A stretch of 64,000 bases of DNA from Paraclostridium sordellii (GTDB lineage: Bacteria > Bacillota > Clostridia > Peptostreptococcales > Peptostreptococcaceae): the NCBI RefSeq assembly GCF_000953675.1, contig NZ_LN679998.1:767911-831910 (forward strand), read 5' to 3'. The translations under genes and the position numbers were made by a program. Of the stretch, positions 34,573 to 44,325 are shown in pieces (positions within the stretch are counted from its first letter, which is position 1; each line of letters opens with the position of its first letter). A model generated the notes under the pieces. That model was not told the origin of the DNA, did not search any database, and was given only the letters and a program-made list of their open reading frames with translations.

Positions 34573-35935
34573 ACTAAATAAAAAACTAGCAATTAGTATA
34601 TCTATGGTAGTTATATTAGTTTCGATTATATCTTTAGCATTAAATAATATATTTATAGATAAATATTATTTACATGAAAAAAAGAAAACTATAAATAAAA
34701 TAGGAGAAGAAATTGAAGATTTAAATATAGAAAGTGCAATAAAAAATATTAATTTACTAGAAGAAAAATACAAAACATCTATAGTTTATATACCTGTGAA
34801 TTTAAAAGGAGATAGTGAAAATTTTATAACCCAAAACCTAGTAAATGAATTTAGTAAAAAAGGTATAAGTTTAAAAAAATTTTGGCTTTCAAAACCAAAG
34901 ATAGAAGATATGAAAGAAAAAAGTATAAATGAAATATATAATCAAGGAAAGTTAAAATATAGTATATTGACTAAATTCATATTAAAAGACAATTATATAT
35001 TTGCAGTAACAATGCCAATAGAACATTCACAAGAAACTATAGCTATTATAAATAAATTTAACTTAATACTGACAAGTTTTTCAGTAATTATAATAGTTAT
35101 TCTAACATTTATACTATCTAAAAAGATAATAAACCCATTAGAAAAAATAAAGCTATTATCTAGAGATATTGCAAAATTAAACTTTAGAACTGAAAAAATA
35201 AAAACCAATGATGAAATAGAAGAACTAGCAGACAGTGTAAATCAAATGAGTATGAGTTTACAAAATGCTCAAAATGAATTAAATAAAAGAAATGAAAATT
35301 TAAAGATTTTTATTGGTGGAGCATCTCATGAACTAAAAACTCCAATAGCTTTAATAAAAGCATATGCAATGGGGATTCAAGATGGAATAGACGATGGAAC
35401 TTATTTGGACACAATAATAGAACAAAGTGAAAAAATGAATGACATAATAAATAACTTATTGTATTTATCCAAATATGAAAAAAGAGAATTAAAATTAGAA
35501 AATGTAAATTTAAAAGATTTACTAGAAGATACAATTAAGGAATATGATGTTTTTATAGAAAGTAATGACATAGAAGTGAATTTAAATATAAGTAAAGATA
35601 AATTTATAATAAATACAGATAAAGAGGGGATAAAGTTAGTAATAAACAACTTAATAAGTAATGCGATAAAATATACAACAGATAAAAAAATATATATAGA
35701 TTTAAATAAAAATGAAAAAATTTATTTAGCTATATATAATAAAGCTAATCCTAATATAGAAAAAGAATTAGAAAAAATATGGGAACCTTTTTATGTATTA
35801 GAAAAATCAAGAAATAAACAACTATCAGGAACTGGATTAGGTCTTAGCTTGGTAAAAGAGATACTAGATTCTCATAATTTTAAATATGGAATAAAATTAA
35901 ATAATGAGTATTTAAAATTCTTTATAGAAATTTAA
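34565..35935 (+). CDS. Sensor histidine kinase
   Basis: 456 residues. TM1 near 8-28, extracytoplasmic sensor about 30-155, TM2 near 163-183, HAMP (about 185-235), HisKA with GGASHELKTPIAL (phospho-His near 253), and HATPase with N-box NNLISNAIKYT and G-box GTGLGLSLVKEI. It overlaps the regulator gene. The sensor part is short and shows no recognised ligand fold. Its regulated genes suggest that it monitors wall or envelope condition (inference). Confidence 0.94.
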   Translation: MTKLNKKLAISISMVVILVSIISLALNNIFIDKYYLHEKKKTINKIGEEIEDLNIESAIKNINLLEEKYKTSIVYIPVNLKGDSENFITQNLVNEFSKKGISLKKFWLSKPKIEDMKEKSINEIYNQGKLKYSILTKFILKDNYIFAVTMPIEHSQETIAIINKFNLILTSFSVIIIVILTFILSKKIINPLEKIKLLSRDIAKLNFRTEKIKTNDEIEELADSVNQMSMSLQNAQNELNKRNENLKIFIGGASHELKTPIALIKAYAMGIQDGIDDGTYLDTIIEQSEKMNDIINNLLYLSKYEKRELKLENVNLKDLLEDTIKEYDVFIESNDIEVNLNISKDKFIINTDKEGIKLVINNLISNAIKYTTDKKIYIDLNKNEKIYLAIYNKANPNIEKELEKIWEPFYVLEKSRNKQLSGTGLGLSLVKEILDSHNFKYGIKLNNEYLKFFIEI

Positions 35936-36126
35936 GATGACTTTTTAGGCAAATAATAAAAAATTTCAAATTAAGAACGACACAGTTTATGTAACTGGTA
36001 ATAAGCGAGTTAAAAGAATGCTATAATAAAAAAGTAAACAATGGTTATAAATGGGGAACTGAAGTTATGTTATTATTTTAATTGATAACATTAATATTAT
36101 AGATTTTAAAAAGGAGTATGTTTAGG

Positions 36127-36864
36127 ATGAAAATAGTAAAAAGATTAGTAGTTTTATCAATTGTATTGATGATATTTACATCTATATCATATGCTAGACC
36201 TGGAGGGGGTTCGTCTGGAGGTGGAGGATCATCAGGGGGCGGTTCAGGGAGTCATTCTTCTAGTGGAAGAGGTGGAAGAGTTCACAGAACGAAAGAAGAT
36301 CATAAAGGACAGTTTGTCACATTTGTATTATTCTCATCAGTGATTTTTATAATGGGAAATACTAATAATATAATAATTAGAACTAAATTGATTAAAAGAA
36401 AACATCAGTATAAGAAAGTATTAAAAGAGTTAAGTAAATCTAACCCAGACTATAAATTAGAAAAAATACAAAAAGATGTTAGTGATACTTTTTACATAAT
36501 GGCAAAGGCTTGGACTGAAATGAATCAAGATATAGCTATTGAGTATTCAACTGATAAACTATATAGAAATCATAATACTAAACTTCAATGGATGGATGCT
36601 AGAAATGAAAGAAATATTTTGAAAAATGAAAAACTACTTTCTGCTAAAGTTTTTGAAATTGATAATGAAAGTAATATATGGGTAGTAATAAGAGGTTCGA
36701 TGATTGATTACATAGAAAAAGAAGGGCAAATAATAGAGGGTAGCAAGAATATTCCAAGTAAGTACATTGAATATTGGAAGTTTAATAATGTAAATGGAAA
36801 ATGGCTACTAGATGAAATTAAACAAGTAGATGAGTTAGATGAAATACTTCAAAGGGTGAATTAA
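36127..36864 (+). CDS. Tim44-like domain protein with Gly/Ser-rich segment
   Basis: 245 residues from ATG 36127, ten bases after AAGGAG; ATG 36118 is too close to that site. Signal peptide (about 1-23), then PGGGSSGGGG and SSGRGGR-type glycine/serine-rich linker (24-55), a membrane segment near 63-80, and a Tim44-like domain (about 110-245, ending YIEYWKFNNVNGKWLLDEIKQ). Bacterial proteins of this type are membrane-linked and of unclear role. A TATAAT at 36022-36027 is a probable -10. The two-component genes lie just upstream. Confidence 0.8.
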   Translation: MKIVKRLVVLSIVLMIFTSISYARPGGGSSGGGGSSGGGSGSHSSSGRGGRVHRTKEDHKGQFVTFVLFSSVIFIMGNTNNIIIRTKLIKRKHQYKKVLKELSKSNPDYKLEKIQKDVSDTFYIMAKAWTEMNQDIAIEYSTDKLYRNHNTKLQWMDARNERNILKNEKLLSAKVFEIDNESNIWVVIRGSMIDYIEKEGQIIEGSKNIPSKYIEYWKFNNVNGKWLLDEIKQVDELDEILQRVN

Positions 36865-36898
36865 GGTTAATAAAGATATAAAAGGGGAAATTACATTT

Positions 36899-37303
36899 AT
36901 GATTAATTATAAGGAATTTGATTCATCAATGATTGAGGAAATAAAAGATATTTATAAAGAAGAATCTTGGAATGCCTATTTAAAAGATGATGAAAAACTA
37001 ATAAGAGCATTTGATAATTCATTATATATAATGGGAGCATTTGATAATTGTAAACTTGTAGGTTTTATTAGATGTGTTGGGGATGGAGAACATATTTTGG
37101 TAGTGCAAGATTTAATTGTTGAGCCTAAGTGTCAACAACGTGGAATTGGAACATATCTTTTTAAGACTATAATGCAAAAATATTCTAATGTAAGAATGTT
37201 TATGGTTGTAACTGACTTAGAAGATATAGTTGATAATAAATTTTATAAATCATTTAATCTGAAAAAGTTAGAAGAGATGAATATGGTTGGATATATTAGA
37301 TAA
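36899..37303 (+). CDS. GNAT family N-acetyltransferase
   Basis: 134 residues. The acetyl-CoA binding motif is VEPKCQQRGIGTYLFKTIMQK; preceding beta strands GFIRCVGDGEHILVVQDLIV fit the GNAT fold. AGGGGAAA precedes the ATG. The substrate is unknown. It lies 34 bases after the Tim44-like gene in the same direction. Confidence 0.9.
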   Translation: MINYKEFDSSMIEEIKDIYKEESWNAYLKDDEKLIRAFDNSLYIMGAFDNCKLVGFIRCVGDGEHILVVQDLIVEPKCQQRGIGTYLFKTIMQKYSNVRMFMVVTDLEDIVDNKFYKSFNLKKLEEMNMVGYIR

Positions 37304-37379
37304 ATATTATATGATTCATTTAATATATATTAAGATTTTAACTTTGCGTAAAAGAGGGCTTATTTAGCCCTATTTAATA

Positions 37380-38345
37380 TTATTTTATAATAGAATTTAT
37401 AAATTCTGTTATATATGATAATGTTTCTTCAGGTTTATCTGTATGGACTTGATGAGTTGCACCTTTTATTTGAACATGTTTAGTATAATCAGACATTGAT
37501 AATATATCATCTATTTGTTTAACTTTTAATTTAGCAAAAGCATCACCCATAGCTCCTTGTGCCATTGCATAAGGGTCACATTCTATATAAAGTAAAGGTA
37601 TATTTCTCAAAGCATTATTATCGTGTTTTACTTGATTTTCACCCATAAGAACTTCATCTAAAGTTCCGTCTTGCTTATTATAGACAGATAATTGTTCATC
37701 TCCCATTCCTGGTACAAACGTTTCGAAAAATTCATACATTTGCCCATTTGCACTTCTTCCAGTAGAGTCTATAAATACAATTCCCTTAACTTTTTCTTTA
37801 TACATCTTTGCAAACTCTATAGCAGTATGACCTCCTAATGAATGTGTTACTAAAATATATGGCTCTGGAAGTTTTTTAGCTTGTAATAACTTATACAAAT
37901 TGACAGCTTTATCTTTTGCAGTTTTAGTAGTTCCATTAAAATCATCTTCATTATACTCAATTACTCCGCCGTATATAAGAGTTTCTCTATCACTTTTAGA
38001 AAGTGGAGCCATATTTCCTGTATCACTACTTTCTCCTAACCCTGCTCTATCGTATGTAAAAGTTTTTGTTATCTTTGATAACTGACCTTGTATATATGAA
38101 AAGTTATCTAGAGAGTTTCCATATCCTGTGTCAAATACGATAGTTGCATCTCCTTGACCCATTTCCTTTGAATTAAGAGTAATCCCGTTATCTAATTGAA
38201 TTTTTTCTGTGATTGATGTTTCTGTCTGGATTTGTTGCCTGTTTGTTCCTTTTTCAGCAAATACAACCGATGAGGCACAATTTGCTGTTATTAAGCATAT
38301 AGCTAAGCTACAGCCAATTAAATTCTTTAAATTTTTTCTATTCAT
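37380..38345 (-). CDS. Secreted alpha/beta hydrolase
   Basis: 321 residues. Signal peptide about 1-30 (NLIGCSLAICLITANCASSVVFA). Hydrolase features: nucleophile elbow VTHSLGGHTAI (Ser), oxyanion region FDTGYGNS, acid loop and late catalytic His in KGATHQVHTDKPEE. An acidic or amide ester substrate cannot be predicted. GGGGA precedes the ATG. It is monocistronic, with T-rich sequence after the stop. Confidence 0.88.
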   Translation of the reverse strand: MNRKNLKNLIGCSLAICLITANCASSVVFAEKGTNRQQIQTETSITEKIQLDNGITLNSKEMGQGDATIVFDTGYGNSLDNFSYIQGQLSKITKTFTYDRAGLGESSDTGNMAPLSKSDRETLIYGGVIEYNEDDFNGTTKTAKDKAVNLYKLLQAKKLPEPYILVTHSLGGHTAIEFAKMYKEKVKGIVFIDSTGRSANGQMYEFFETFVPGMGDEQLSVYNKQDGTLDEVLMGENQVKHDNNALRNIPLLYIECDPYAMAQGAMGDAFAKLKVKQIDDILSMSDYTKHVQIKGATHQVHTDKPEETLSYITEFINSIIK

Positions 38346-38760
38346 TCCCCTGTCCCCTTTTGTTTATTTTACCTAACATTAATAAATATAATAAAATTTA
38401 ATATAGATAATTTAAATGGTAGCAGTTAGTTATATATAATTCAACATATTTTTCTATATATAGTGATTTAAAGAGGTATATGATAGATTTAATGGGATAT
38501 ATATCGAATTAAGAACTATAAAGCTTATATAAGAAAGGGATATGACTAAAGATATAAATTAAGGAAAGTTGTGAAATTTAATAGAGCTAAGTCTAGGGGA
38601 AGTTTTATAAGCACTCAAATCATATCTGGTTAAGATTATAGATTTTAATTTGATTTTGATTTATGAATATTAAAAAAATTCATAAAAATATAAAATTTAT
38701 AAAATATAATATTAATAATATGATATTATTTAATTAGAATATGTAGATTTGGGGGAGATT
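38346..38760. other. Intergenic region between the hydrolase and a membrane protein gene
   Basis: 415 AT-rich bases. At 38583-38597 AGCTAAGTCTAGGGGAA resembles a short motif upstream of the GGDEF/EAL gene, but the match does not extend and no riboswitch core is present. GGGGGAG at 38752-38758 is the ribosome site of the next gene. Confidence 0.35.
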
Positions 38761-39642
38761 ATGACAAGTGAGATAATTAAAAGGGAAGATGCAAAACTAG
38801 TATTATCACTATTATTCTTAGGATCGATATTGGAGTTATTTGTAAAAGATGGAATGAACATAGCTATTTTGATAATGTTTTCATATATATGTCATAAATA
38901 CTTTGGAAATATTAAAAATTCAGAGGAATATAAAAACTATGAATTTATAGATGAGGAAAAATATAAAAAAGGATTAAAAAAATTTGCTATATTTATAGAT
39001 ATATACGTAGCAATTAGGATAATTAGCATACTTTTAAGTAAATACAATGGATACACTATGATAGAGTCTTTACTATTAGTTATTTTAATGGTACCCTATG
39101 AAAGTTATTTATCTAAAAAATATGTTAAGTGTATTCACAATAAAGATGAAAATGTTAAGAACGTATTTATGAAATATAAATTTATAACAATAATTATATG
39201 TATAGTCTTTATAATATTTACATTAGTATTTTTTACAGATTTGAATAAGGGGAAAGAAAAAGGCTATGTCAAAATTTTTGATTATGAATATAGCTTAATT
39301 TCTAAAAGCAACAAAAGGGAAGTTTCTATAAAATCAAAATCTATGGATTCAACGATTATAGAAGATAATAAAAATGAAAAATATTTTGATAAATATATAA
39401 ATAAAGCTAGTATATGGATGAATTTCCAAGTTTTAAAAGTATATTCTTATTTTGGAATGGCATTTATGGTTTTAATGATGTTAGTTCAAAATATAAAATA
39501 TAAAACTAAATATGAAGTAAAATCAACTATGAATACTATATTTTTAAGCGGATTTATAATATTTGCTATGATTGGAATTAATGATATTCATAATAATATT
39601 GAAAATGATTTAATAACCTACATGAGTGAATATATGTATTAG
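38761..39642 (+). CDS. Multi-TM membrane protein of unknown function
   Basis: 293 residues from ATG 38761, just after GGGGGAG. Hydrophobic segments near 13-45, 80-115, 140-165, 230-250 and 260-280 suggest five or six membrane spans, with a charged extracytoplasmic part about 165-225 (YVKIFDYEYSLISKSNKREV). I recognise no family. A strong terminator follows. Confidence 0.6.
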   Translation: MTSEIIKREDAKLVLSLLFLGSILELFVKDGMNIAILIMFSYICHKYFGNIKNSEEYKNYEFIDEEKYKKGLKKFAIFIDIYVAIRIISILLSKYNGYTMIESLLLVILMVPYESYLSKKYVKCIHNKDENVKNVFMKYKFITIIICIVFIIFTLVFFTDLNKGKEKGYVKIFDYEYSLISKSNKREVSIKSKSMDSTIIEDNKNEKYFDKYINKASIWMNFQVLKVYSYFGMAFMVLMMLVQNIKYKTKYEVKSTMNTIFLSGFIIFAMIGINDIHNNIENDLITYMSEYMY

Positions 39643-39646
39643 AAAT

Positions 39647-39688
39647 AAAAAAGGAAACTAACTTAAATTAAGTTAGTTTCCTTTTTTT
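39647..39688 (+). terminator. Terminator after the membrane protein
   Basis: AAAAAAGGAAACTAACTTAA pairs with the following ATTAAGTTAGTTTCCTTTTT, a nearly loopless 18-20-base stem with a T7 tail. Confidence 0.85.
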
Positions 39689-39730
39689 ATATATGAAAAT
39701 TTAAAGTCAATTAATTATTAATTTTAAACT

Positions 39731-39763
39731 TGTAACATTGGTGAAACAAAACCTATTTATAAT
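39731..39763 (+). promoter_or_regulatory. Tandem box and -10 before the glucosaminidase gene
   Basis: TGTAAC (39731-39736), ATTGG, TGAAAC (39742-39747), ten bases, TATAAT (39758-39763). Same spacing as the boxes at 33852 and 40691. Confidence 0.65.
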
Positions 39764-39795
39764 GACTTCATAAAGTTAAAAAGGAGTGAAAACTT

Positions 39796-40686
39796 ATGAA
39801 AAATAAAGGTTTTGTAGCTTTAATGATAATACTAATTACCATAATTTATACAATGATAACAAACTACTCATTAAAAGAGATCAATAAAAATGAAATAGAC
39901 ACTTCAAAATTTATTGATGTCGTAGATGAAGTAAGTGAAAACAAAGTTCAAATAAACTGGAAATACGTAGCTGCAATAACTGGAGTTATGGAAAAAAATA
40001 ATTTTGAAGATATAACTACAAAAGAAATTAAAGAAGTATCAAAACAGTTTTTACAAAAGAAAAATGGAAAATATGAATTAAAAAGTGTAGACAAAATTTT
40101 GGAAGAACTAAATTTTAATAACAAACAAAAAAACTTAACTTATGAATATATAAATCAATTAAAAGATTTTGGACTAATGCCACAAAGATTAAATAGTGAT
40201 AGTCATTATATGAAATTTATAAACTCAATAAAAGCTGATGCTATAAAAAACTATAAAAAATATAAAGTTTTACCATCAATAACAATAGCCCAAGGCATAT
40301 TAGAATCTGGATGGGGTAAGTCAAAGCTGGCAAAAGACTACAACAACCTATTTGGAATAAAAGCAGATAAATACTGGAAAGGAGATTATGTAGTCTTAGA
40401 GACTAGAGAATTTAAAAATGATACTATAAATGGCAAATTTAGAAAATACGAAAAAGCAGGAGATTCAATAAGTGATCATGCTAAGTTTTTAGCAGAAAAC
40501 AACAGATACGAAAAAAGTGGAGTATTTGATGCAAATACTTATATACATCAAGCTAAAGCTTTACAAAATGGAGGTTATAGTACAGATACCAATGAAAAAG
40601 GAGAGAAAGTCTATGCACAAAGGTTAATTGAAATAATTAGACAGTATAACTTACAAATTATAGATAGTGAAGTTCAAACTAATTAA
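39796..40686 (+). CDS. GH73-type glucosaminidase, membrane anchored
   Basis: 296 residues. An N-terminal membrane segment (about 5-22) is followed by a linker region and a C-terminal glucosaminidase domain (about 140-290): SITIAQGILESGWGKSKLAKDYNNLFGIKA holds the catalytic Glu, with later FRKYEKAGDSISDHAKFL. Such enzymes cut the N-acetylglucosamine bond in peptidoglycan during growth or separation. AAGGAGTG precedes the ATG. The promoter carries the tandem TGTAAC box. The next gene has the same box, so the two are probably coregulated but separately transcribed. Confidence 0.92.
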   Translation: MKNKGFVALMIILITIIYTMITNYSLKEINKNEIDTSKFIDVVDEVSENKVQINWKYVAAITGVMEKNNFEDITTKEIKEVSKQFLQKKNGKYELKSVDKILEELNFNNKQKNLTYEYINQLKDFGLMPQRLNSDSHYMKFINSIKADAIKNYKKYKVLPSITIAQGILESGWGKSKLAKDYNNLFGIKADKYWKGDYVVLETREFKNDTINGKFRKYEKAGDSISDHAKFLAENNRYEKSGVFDANTYIHQAKALQNGGYSTDTNEKGEKVYAQRLIEIIRQYNLQIIDSEVQTN

Positions 40687-40690
40687 AACT

Positions 40691-40723
40691 TGTAACCTAG
40701 GTGTAACAAAACTAAAATAAAAT
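40691..40723 (+). promoter_or_regulatory. Tandem box and -10 before the glycosidase-like lipoprotein gene
   Basis: TGTAAC (40691-40696), CTAGG, TGTAAC (40702-40707), ten bases, TAAAAT (40718-40723). This is the most perfect of the three copies. Confidence 0.65.
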
Positions 40724-40740
40724 GATTTTGAGGTGATAAA

Positions 40741-43050
40741 ATGAATAAGAAAATAAGTGTAGTAACAAGTTGTTTACTTACAGGTATTATCCTAGTAGGG
40801 TGCAGTAATAATTTTTCAAGCAACTCTAAAAATATATCTGCTAAGGTTGAGAAAGTTAACAATTTAGATTTTAAATATGATGTTAATCCTAAAAACTTTA
40901 GTATTTCAGTTGATGTAAATGGGAAAAAAGAAAATATATCTGAACCTACAAAAGAAAGGCAAGTAACAAATCTAAAGACAAGTAAAAATGAGATTTCATG
41001 GACTTATCCAAAAGAACATATTGATGTTGATATAAAAAAAGAAGATGACTATTTAGATATAGATATAAAATCTAATGTTAAAGAAGAAAATAGTTTTACA
41101 TGGCCAACTATAAGTGGTGAAAGTTATGTGCTTCCTATAAATGAAGGTAAATTTATACCAAGTAATGATAAATACTGGAAAGAGTATTTAAATAATCAAG
41201 TTTTAAATACCATAGAAAGTTTTTCTATGCAGTTTTTCTCTGTTAATAAAGAAAATTTTGCAGCCACATATATTATGAAAAATAAGTTTAACAATGAAGT
41301 GAAGTTTGATTCTAAAAATGATATAAAATTTGAGCTTACTCATGAGTATCCAAGTATAAATGAAAATAAAGATTATGGATTTAGAGTATATATAACAGAT
41401 AAAAATGTAGATGATGTAACTAAAAACTATAAAAATTATGTAATAGAAAATGGTGAATTTAAGACTTTAAATGAAAAGGCTAAAGATAATAAAAATATTG
41501 AAAAATTATATGGAGCTCCTCAAATTTATTTTTGGGACAAGTCTATAAATACAGTTGAAGATATAAAGTGGAATTTATTTAAAACCAATATGAGCAAAGA
41601 ATTTATAGATTGGATGAAAGAGCTTTTAAATACAAAGGTGGAAGATGGTAAAGAAATTTCAAATATTTTAGATACTATTAAAAATCAAGATTATATAGAT
41701 AATTACCAAAAGCAAAGTATAGTCAGAGGTTTAAATTCAGTTATAACTTTAAAAGAGTTTTATAATCCAAATGTATTTAAAAACATAGATAATGAAAGTA
41801 AAGAAGCTATAAAAAAAGGAATTGATAAATTAAATAGAGTTGAGTTAGTAAATTTAAATAAAAAATTATTAAAATCAGAGCTTAAAAATGCTACAAAGCC
41901 TGTAAATGAATGGGCTAAATCTAATACTATAGATGTTTTAGAAGATATGAAAAGGTCTGGCATGGATAAGGCTTGGATTGGATTTGATGATATAGACTCA
42001 GGTTATGTTTCTCCTGAATTCGTAAAAAAAGCTAACGATTACGGATATTTAGTTGGACCTTATGATTCATATCATTCTATTCACAAGCCAGGTGAGGAAA
42101 AGTGGAGCACAGCTACTTTTGAGGATAAATCTTTGTATGAAAATGCTACTATAAAAGATAAAAATGGTAAGAAGTTAGAAGGTTTTCAAGGTACTGGGAG
42201 AAAGTTAAATCCAACTTTATCTATTCCAAGTGTTAAGTCAAGAGTAGATAGAGTTTTAAATGAAGGCTATGATTTTAATTCTTGGTTTATAGATTGTGAT
42301 GCTACAGGAGAAATTTATGATGATTATTCCAAAAATCATATAACTACTCAAGCTAAAGATTTAGAAGCTAGGTTAAAGAGAATGAGTTATATAAGAGATG
42401 ATAAGAATATGGTTATAGGTTCTGAAGGTGGTAATGATTTTGCAAGTACTACTATTGCTTTTGCTCATGGACTTGAGACTCCTGCTTTTTCTTGGGTAGA
42501 TCCTGACATGAATAAGAATAAAGATAGTAAATATTATGTAGGAAGATATTATTCTCCTACTGGAGGAGTTCCTGAAGTTTTCTCTAAGCAAGTTCCAGTT
42601 AAAGAACTTTATAAAAAGATTTTTATAAGTCCTGAGTATTCACTTCCTTTATTTAGGTTGGTTTATAATGATTCTGTGGTTACATCTGACCATTGGTTAT
42701 GGGGTACTTTTAAAATAGCTGATGAGGTGGAAAGTAGAATGATGAAGGAAGTTTTATATAATACTGCTCCAATGTATCATATTGACAAAAGTGAGTGGGA
42801 AAAACATAAAGAGGATATATTAAATCATGATAAGGTTTGGTCTGAGTTTAATAAGAAAGCATTGAGTTATCCTATGACTGATTTTGAGTTTTTAAGTGAG
42901 GATAGACTTGTTCAAACTACTTGTTATGGTGATAATTTAAGAGTTGTTGCTAATTTTTCTAATGGTGATTTTAAATATAAGGATGATGTGATTAAGGGGA
43001 ATTCTCTTATTATTTATGATGGTGATAATAAGATTGTTTATAAACCATAA
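40741..43050 (+). CDS. Large lipoprotein with glycoside hydrolase-like domain
   Basis: 769 residues. Lipobox GIILVGCSN gives Cys21. An N-terminal beta-rich region (about 45-260) is followed by a TIM-barrel-like part: GAPQIYFWD, then DKAWIGFDDIDSGYVSPEFVKKANDYGYLVGPYDSYH, then SWFIDCDATGEIYDDYS and EGGNDFASTTIAFAHGLE, a pattern of barrel strands with acidic ends as in retaining glycosidases of the GH101/GH129-like clan. Asp in FIDCD is a candidate nucleophile. The substrate is not known, perhaps a wall or host glycan. Its promoter box links it to the two-component system. Confidence 0.75.
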   Translation: MNKKISVVTSCLLTGIILVGCSNNFSSNSKNISAKVEKVNNLDFKYDVNPKNFSISVDVNGKKENISEPTKERQVTNLKTSKNEISWTYPKEHIDVDIKKEDDYLDIDIKSNVKEENSFTWPTISGESYVLPINEGKFIPSNDKYWKEYLNNQVLNTIESFSMQFFSVNKENFAATYIMKNKFNNEVKFDSKNDIKFELTHEYPSINENKDYGFRVYITDKNVDDVTKNYKNYVIENGEFKTLNEKAKDNKNIEKLYGAPQIYFWDKSINTVEDIKWNLFKTNMSKEFIDWMKELLNTKVEDGKEISNILDTIKNQDYIDNYQKQSIVRGLNSVITLKEFYNPNVFKNIDNESKEAIKKGIDKLNRVELVNLNKKLLKSELKNATKPVNEWAKSNTIDVLEDMKRSGMDKAWIGFDDIDSGYVSPEFVKKANDYGYLVGPYDSYHSIHKPGEEKWSTATFEDKSLYENATIKDKNGKKLEGFQGTGRKLNPTLSIPSVKSRVDRVLNEGYDFNSWFIDCDATGEIYDDYSKNHITTQAKDLEARLKRMSYIRDDKNMVIGSEGGNDFASTTIAFAHGLETPAFSWVDPDMNKNKDSKYYVGRYYSPTGGVPEVFSKQVPVKELYKKIFISPEYSLPLFRLVYNDSVVTSDHWLWGTFKIADEVESRMMKEVLYNTAPMYHIDKSEWEKHKEDILNHDKVWSEFNKKALSYPMTDFEFLSEDRLVQTTCYGDNLRVVANFSNGDFKYKDDVIKGNSLIIYDGDNKIVYKP

Positions 43051-43116
43051 GTGAGGAATGAATATTGATACAATCCAACTACTTGACATAACTTTATTAT
43101 AAATTAGATACTTAAT

Positions 43117-43141
43117 AGGGTATCGTGAAATACGATACCAT
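43117..43141. repeat. GGGTATCGT palindrome copy 7
   Basis: GGTATCGT-GAAAT-ACGATACC with a decayed outer arm (no T-run). It lies 67 bases after the lipoprotein stop. Confidence 0.8.
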
Positions 43142-43234
43142 GTTATTTAACTATTTTTGGAAAAAATAATACTGTAGTATTTGTTGATAATTTATAAAGC
43201 AAATTGATATGTTATATTATAAAGGAGGTTTTTT

Positions 43235-43288
43235 ATGGGAAGAGATGAAAAACAAAAAGAATTAGGGGGGAAGACTTCTATAATATAG
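43235..43288 (+). CDS. Possible 17-residue leader or remnant peptide
   Basis: ATG 43235 follows a perfect AAAGGAGGT and encodes MGRDEKQKELGGKTSII before TAG, ten bases before the next gene start. It may be a leader peptide or the front end of a lost gene; the internal GGGGGG also gives a second ribosome site. Confidence 0.3.
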   Translation: MGRDEKQKELGGKTSII

Positions 43289-43298
43289 AAGGATAATA

Positions 43299-44012
43299 AT
43301 GATAAAAAAGTATTTTAAAATAGAAAATATACCTGCAATTTTATGGGGAGAAAGTTCTGAGAATATATTTATAGCTGTACATGGAAATATGTCAAACAAA
43401 GAAGATGATATTATTCAAATATTTGCAAAGAAAGCTGTATATTTAGGGTATCAAGTTATTAGCTTTGATTTACCTGAACATGGTGAACGAGTTGAGGAAG
43501 ATATAAAATGTAAAGTATGTGATTGTGTAAGAGAGCTTAATTTAATTATGAACTATGCAAAACAGAATTGGAATAATATTAGTTTGTTTGCATGTAGTAT
43601 GGGAGCGTATTTTAGTTTATTAGCATATAAAGATGATTTTATAAAGCAATCATTATTTATTTCACCAGTTTTAAATATGAAAAGAATTATAGATAATATG
43701 ATGTTATGGTTTGATATAGATGAAGAATATTTAAAAAGCAAGCAAACAGTTAAAACACCTATAGGACAAAACTTATACTGGGATTATTATTGCTATGTAA
43801 AAGATAATCCTATTGATAAATGGAATATCCCAACAAATATACTATATGGATTAAAAGATGATTTATGCGAATCCGATATTGTATTTAAGTTTGTTAAAAG
43901 ATTCAATTGCAATATTACTGTTATGAATAAAGGTGAACATTATTTTCATACACAAGAACAATTAAAGTTTTTTAAACAATGGGTAGATGAATCTATACAT
44001 AAAATTATATAG
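43299..44012 (+). CDS. Alpha/beta hydrolase family protein
   Basis: 237 residues. The nucleophile elbow is LFACSMGAYFSLL (Ser), with an earlier AVHGNMSNKEDD oxyanion region, an acid position near ILYGLKDDLCES and late His in MNKGEHYFH. No signal peptide, so it is cytoplasmic. The substrate is unknown. GAAGGATAAT precedes the ATG. A terminator lies at 44105-44133. Confidence 0.87.
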   Translation: MIKKYFKIENIPAILWGESSENIFIAVHGNMSNKEDDIIQIFAKKAVYLGYQVISFDLPEHGERVEEDIKCKVCDCVRELNLIMNYAKQNWNNISLFACSMGAYFSLLAYKDDFIKQSLFISPVLNMKRIIDNMMLWFDIDEEYLKSKQTVKTPIGQNLYWDYYCYVKDNPIDKWNIPTNILYGLKDDLCESDIVFKFVKRFNCNITVMNKGEHYFHTQEQLKFFKQWVDESIHKII

Positions 44013-44325
44013 ATAATGGTTAATTGGAGATTCTATTTTAGATGATTTTATATGAAGGTCGTAGACTTGATTATATAAGGTAAAAAACATTTAGGTACTT
44101 AATGGCGAGATAACTTTGTTATTTCGCTTTTTTAATGCCAAAAAAAGATAATAAAAATAGTGAATAACAAATACTCATATTTTGTATTAAAGAAATATAT
44201 ATTTTACTTAACACTATATATCGATTATTTAAAGTTAAATTTAGAGGAGTTTAAAACTATAAAGAAAATTGTATATAAAGTGATAAATTATAAAACTTGT
44301 AATTATAAATAAAGGAGGATCTTTT
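44013..44325 (+). other. Intergenic region with terminator
   Basis: A terminator (GCGAGATAAC / GTTATTTCGC with TTTTTT, 44105-44133) ends the hydrolase transcript. The rest is AT-rich without a recognised feature; AAAGGAGG at 44313 serves the next gene. Confidence 0.6.
44105..44133 (+). terminator. Terminator of the alpha/beta hydrolase gene
   Basis: Ten-base stem with one internal mismatch, three-base loop TTT and a T6 tail. Confidence 0.78.

Noticed and set aside
35980-36027. Fourth copy of the two-component box before the Tim44-like gene
   Set aside because: A GTAAC and a good -10 are present, but the N5 and N10 spacings are not met.
38575-38640. Riboswitch resembling the 24640 region
   Set aside because: The shared AGCTAA-CTAGGGGAA motif does not extend into a common structure.
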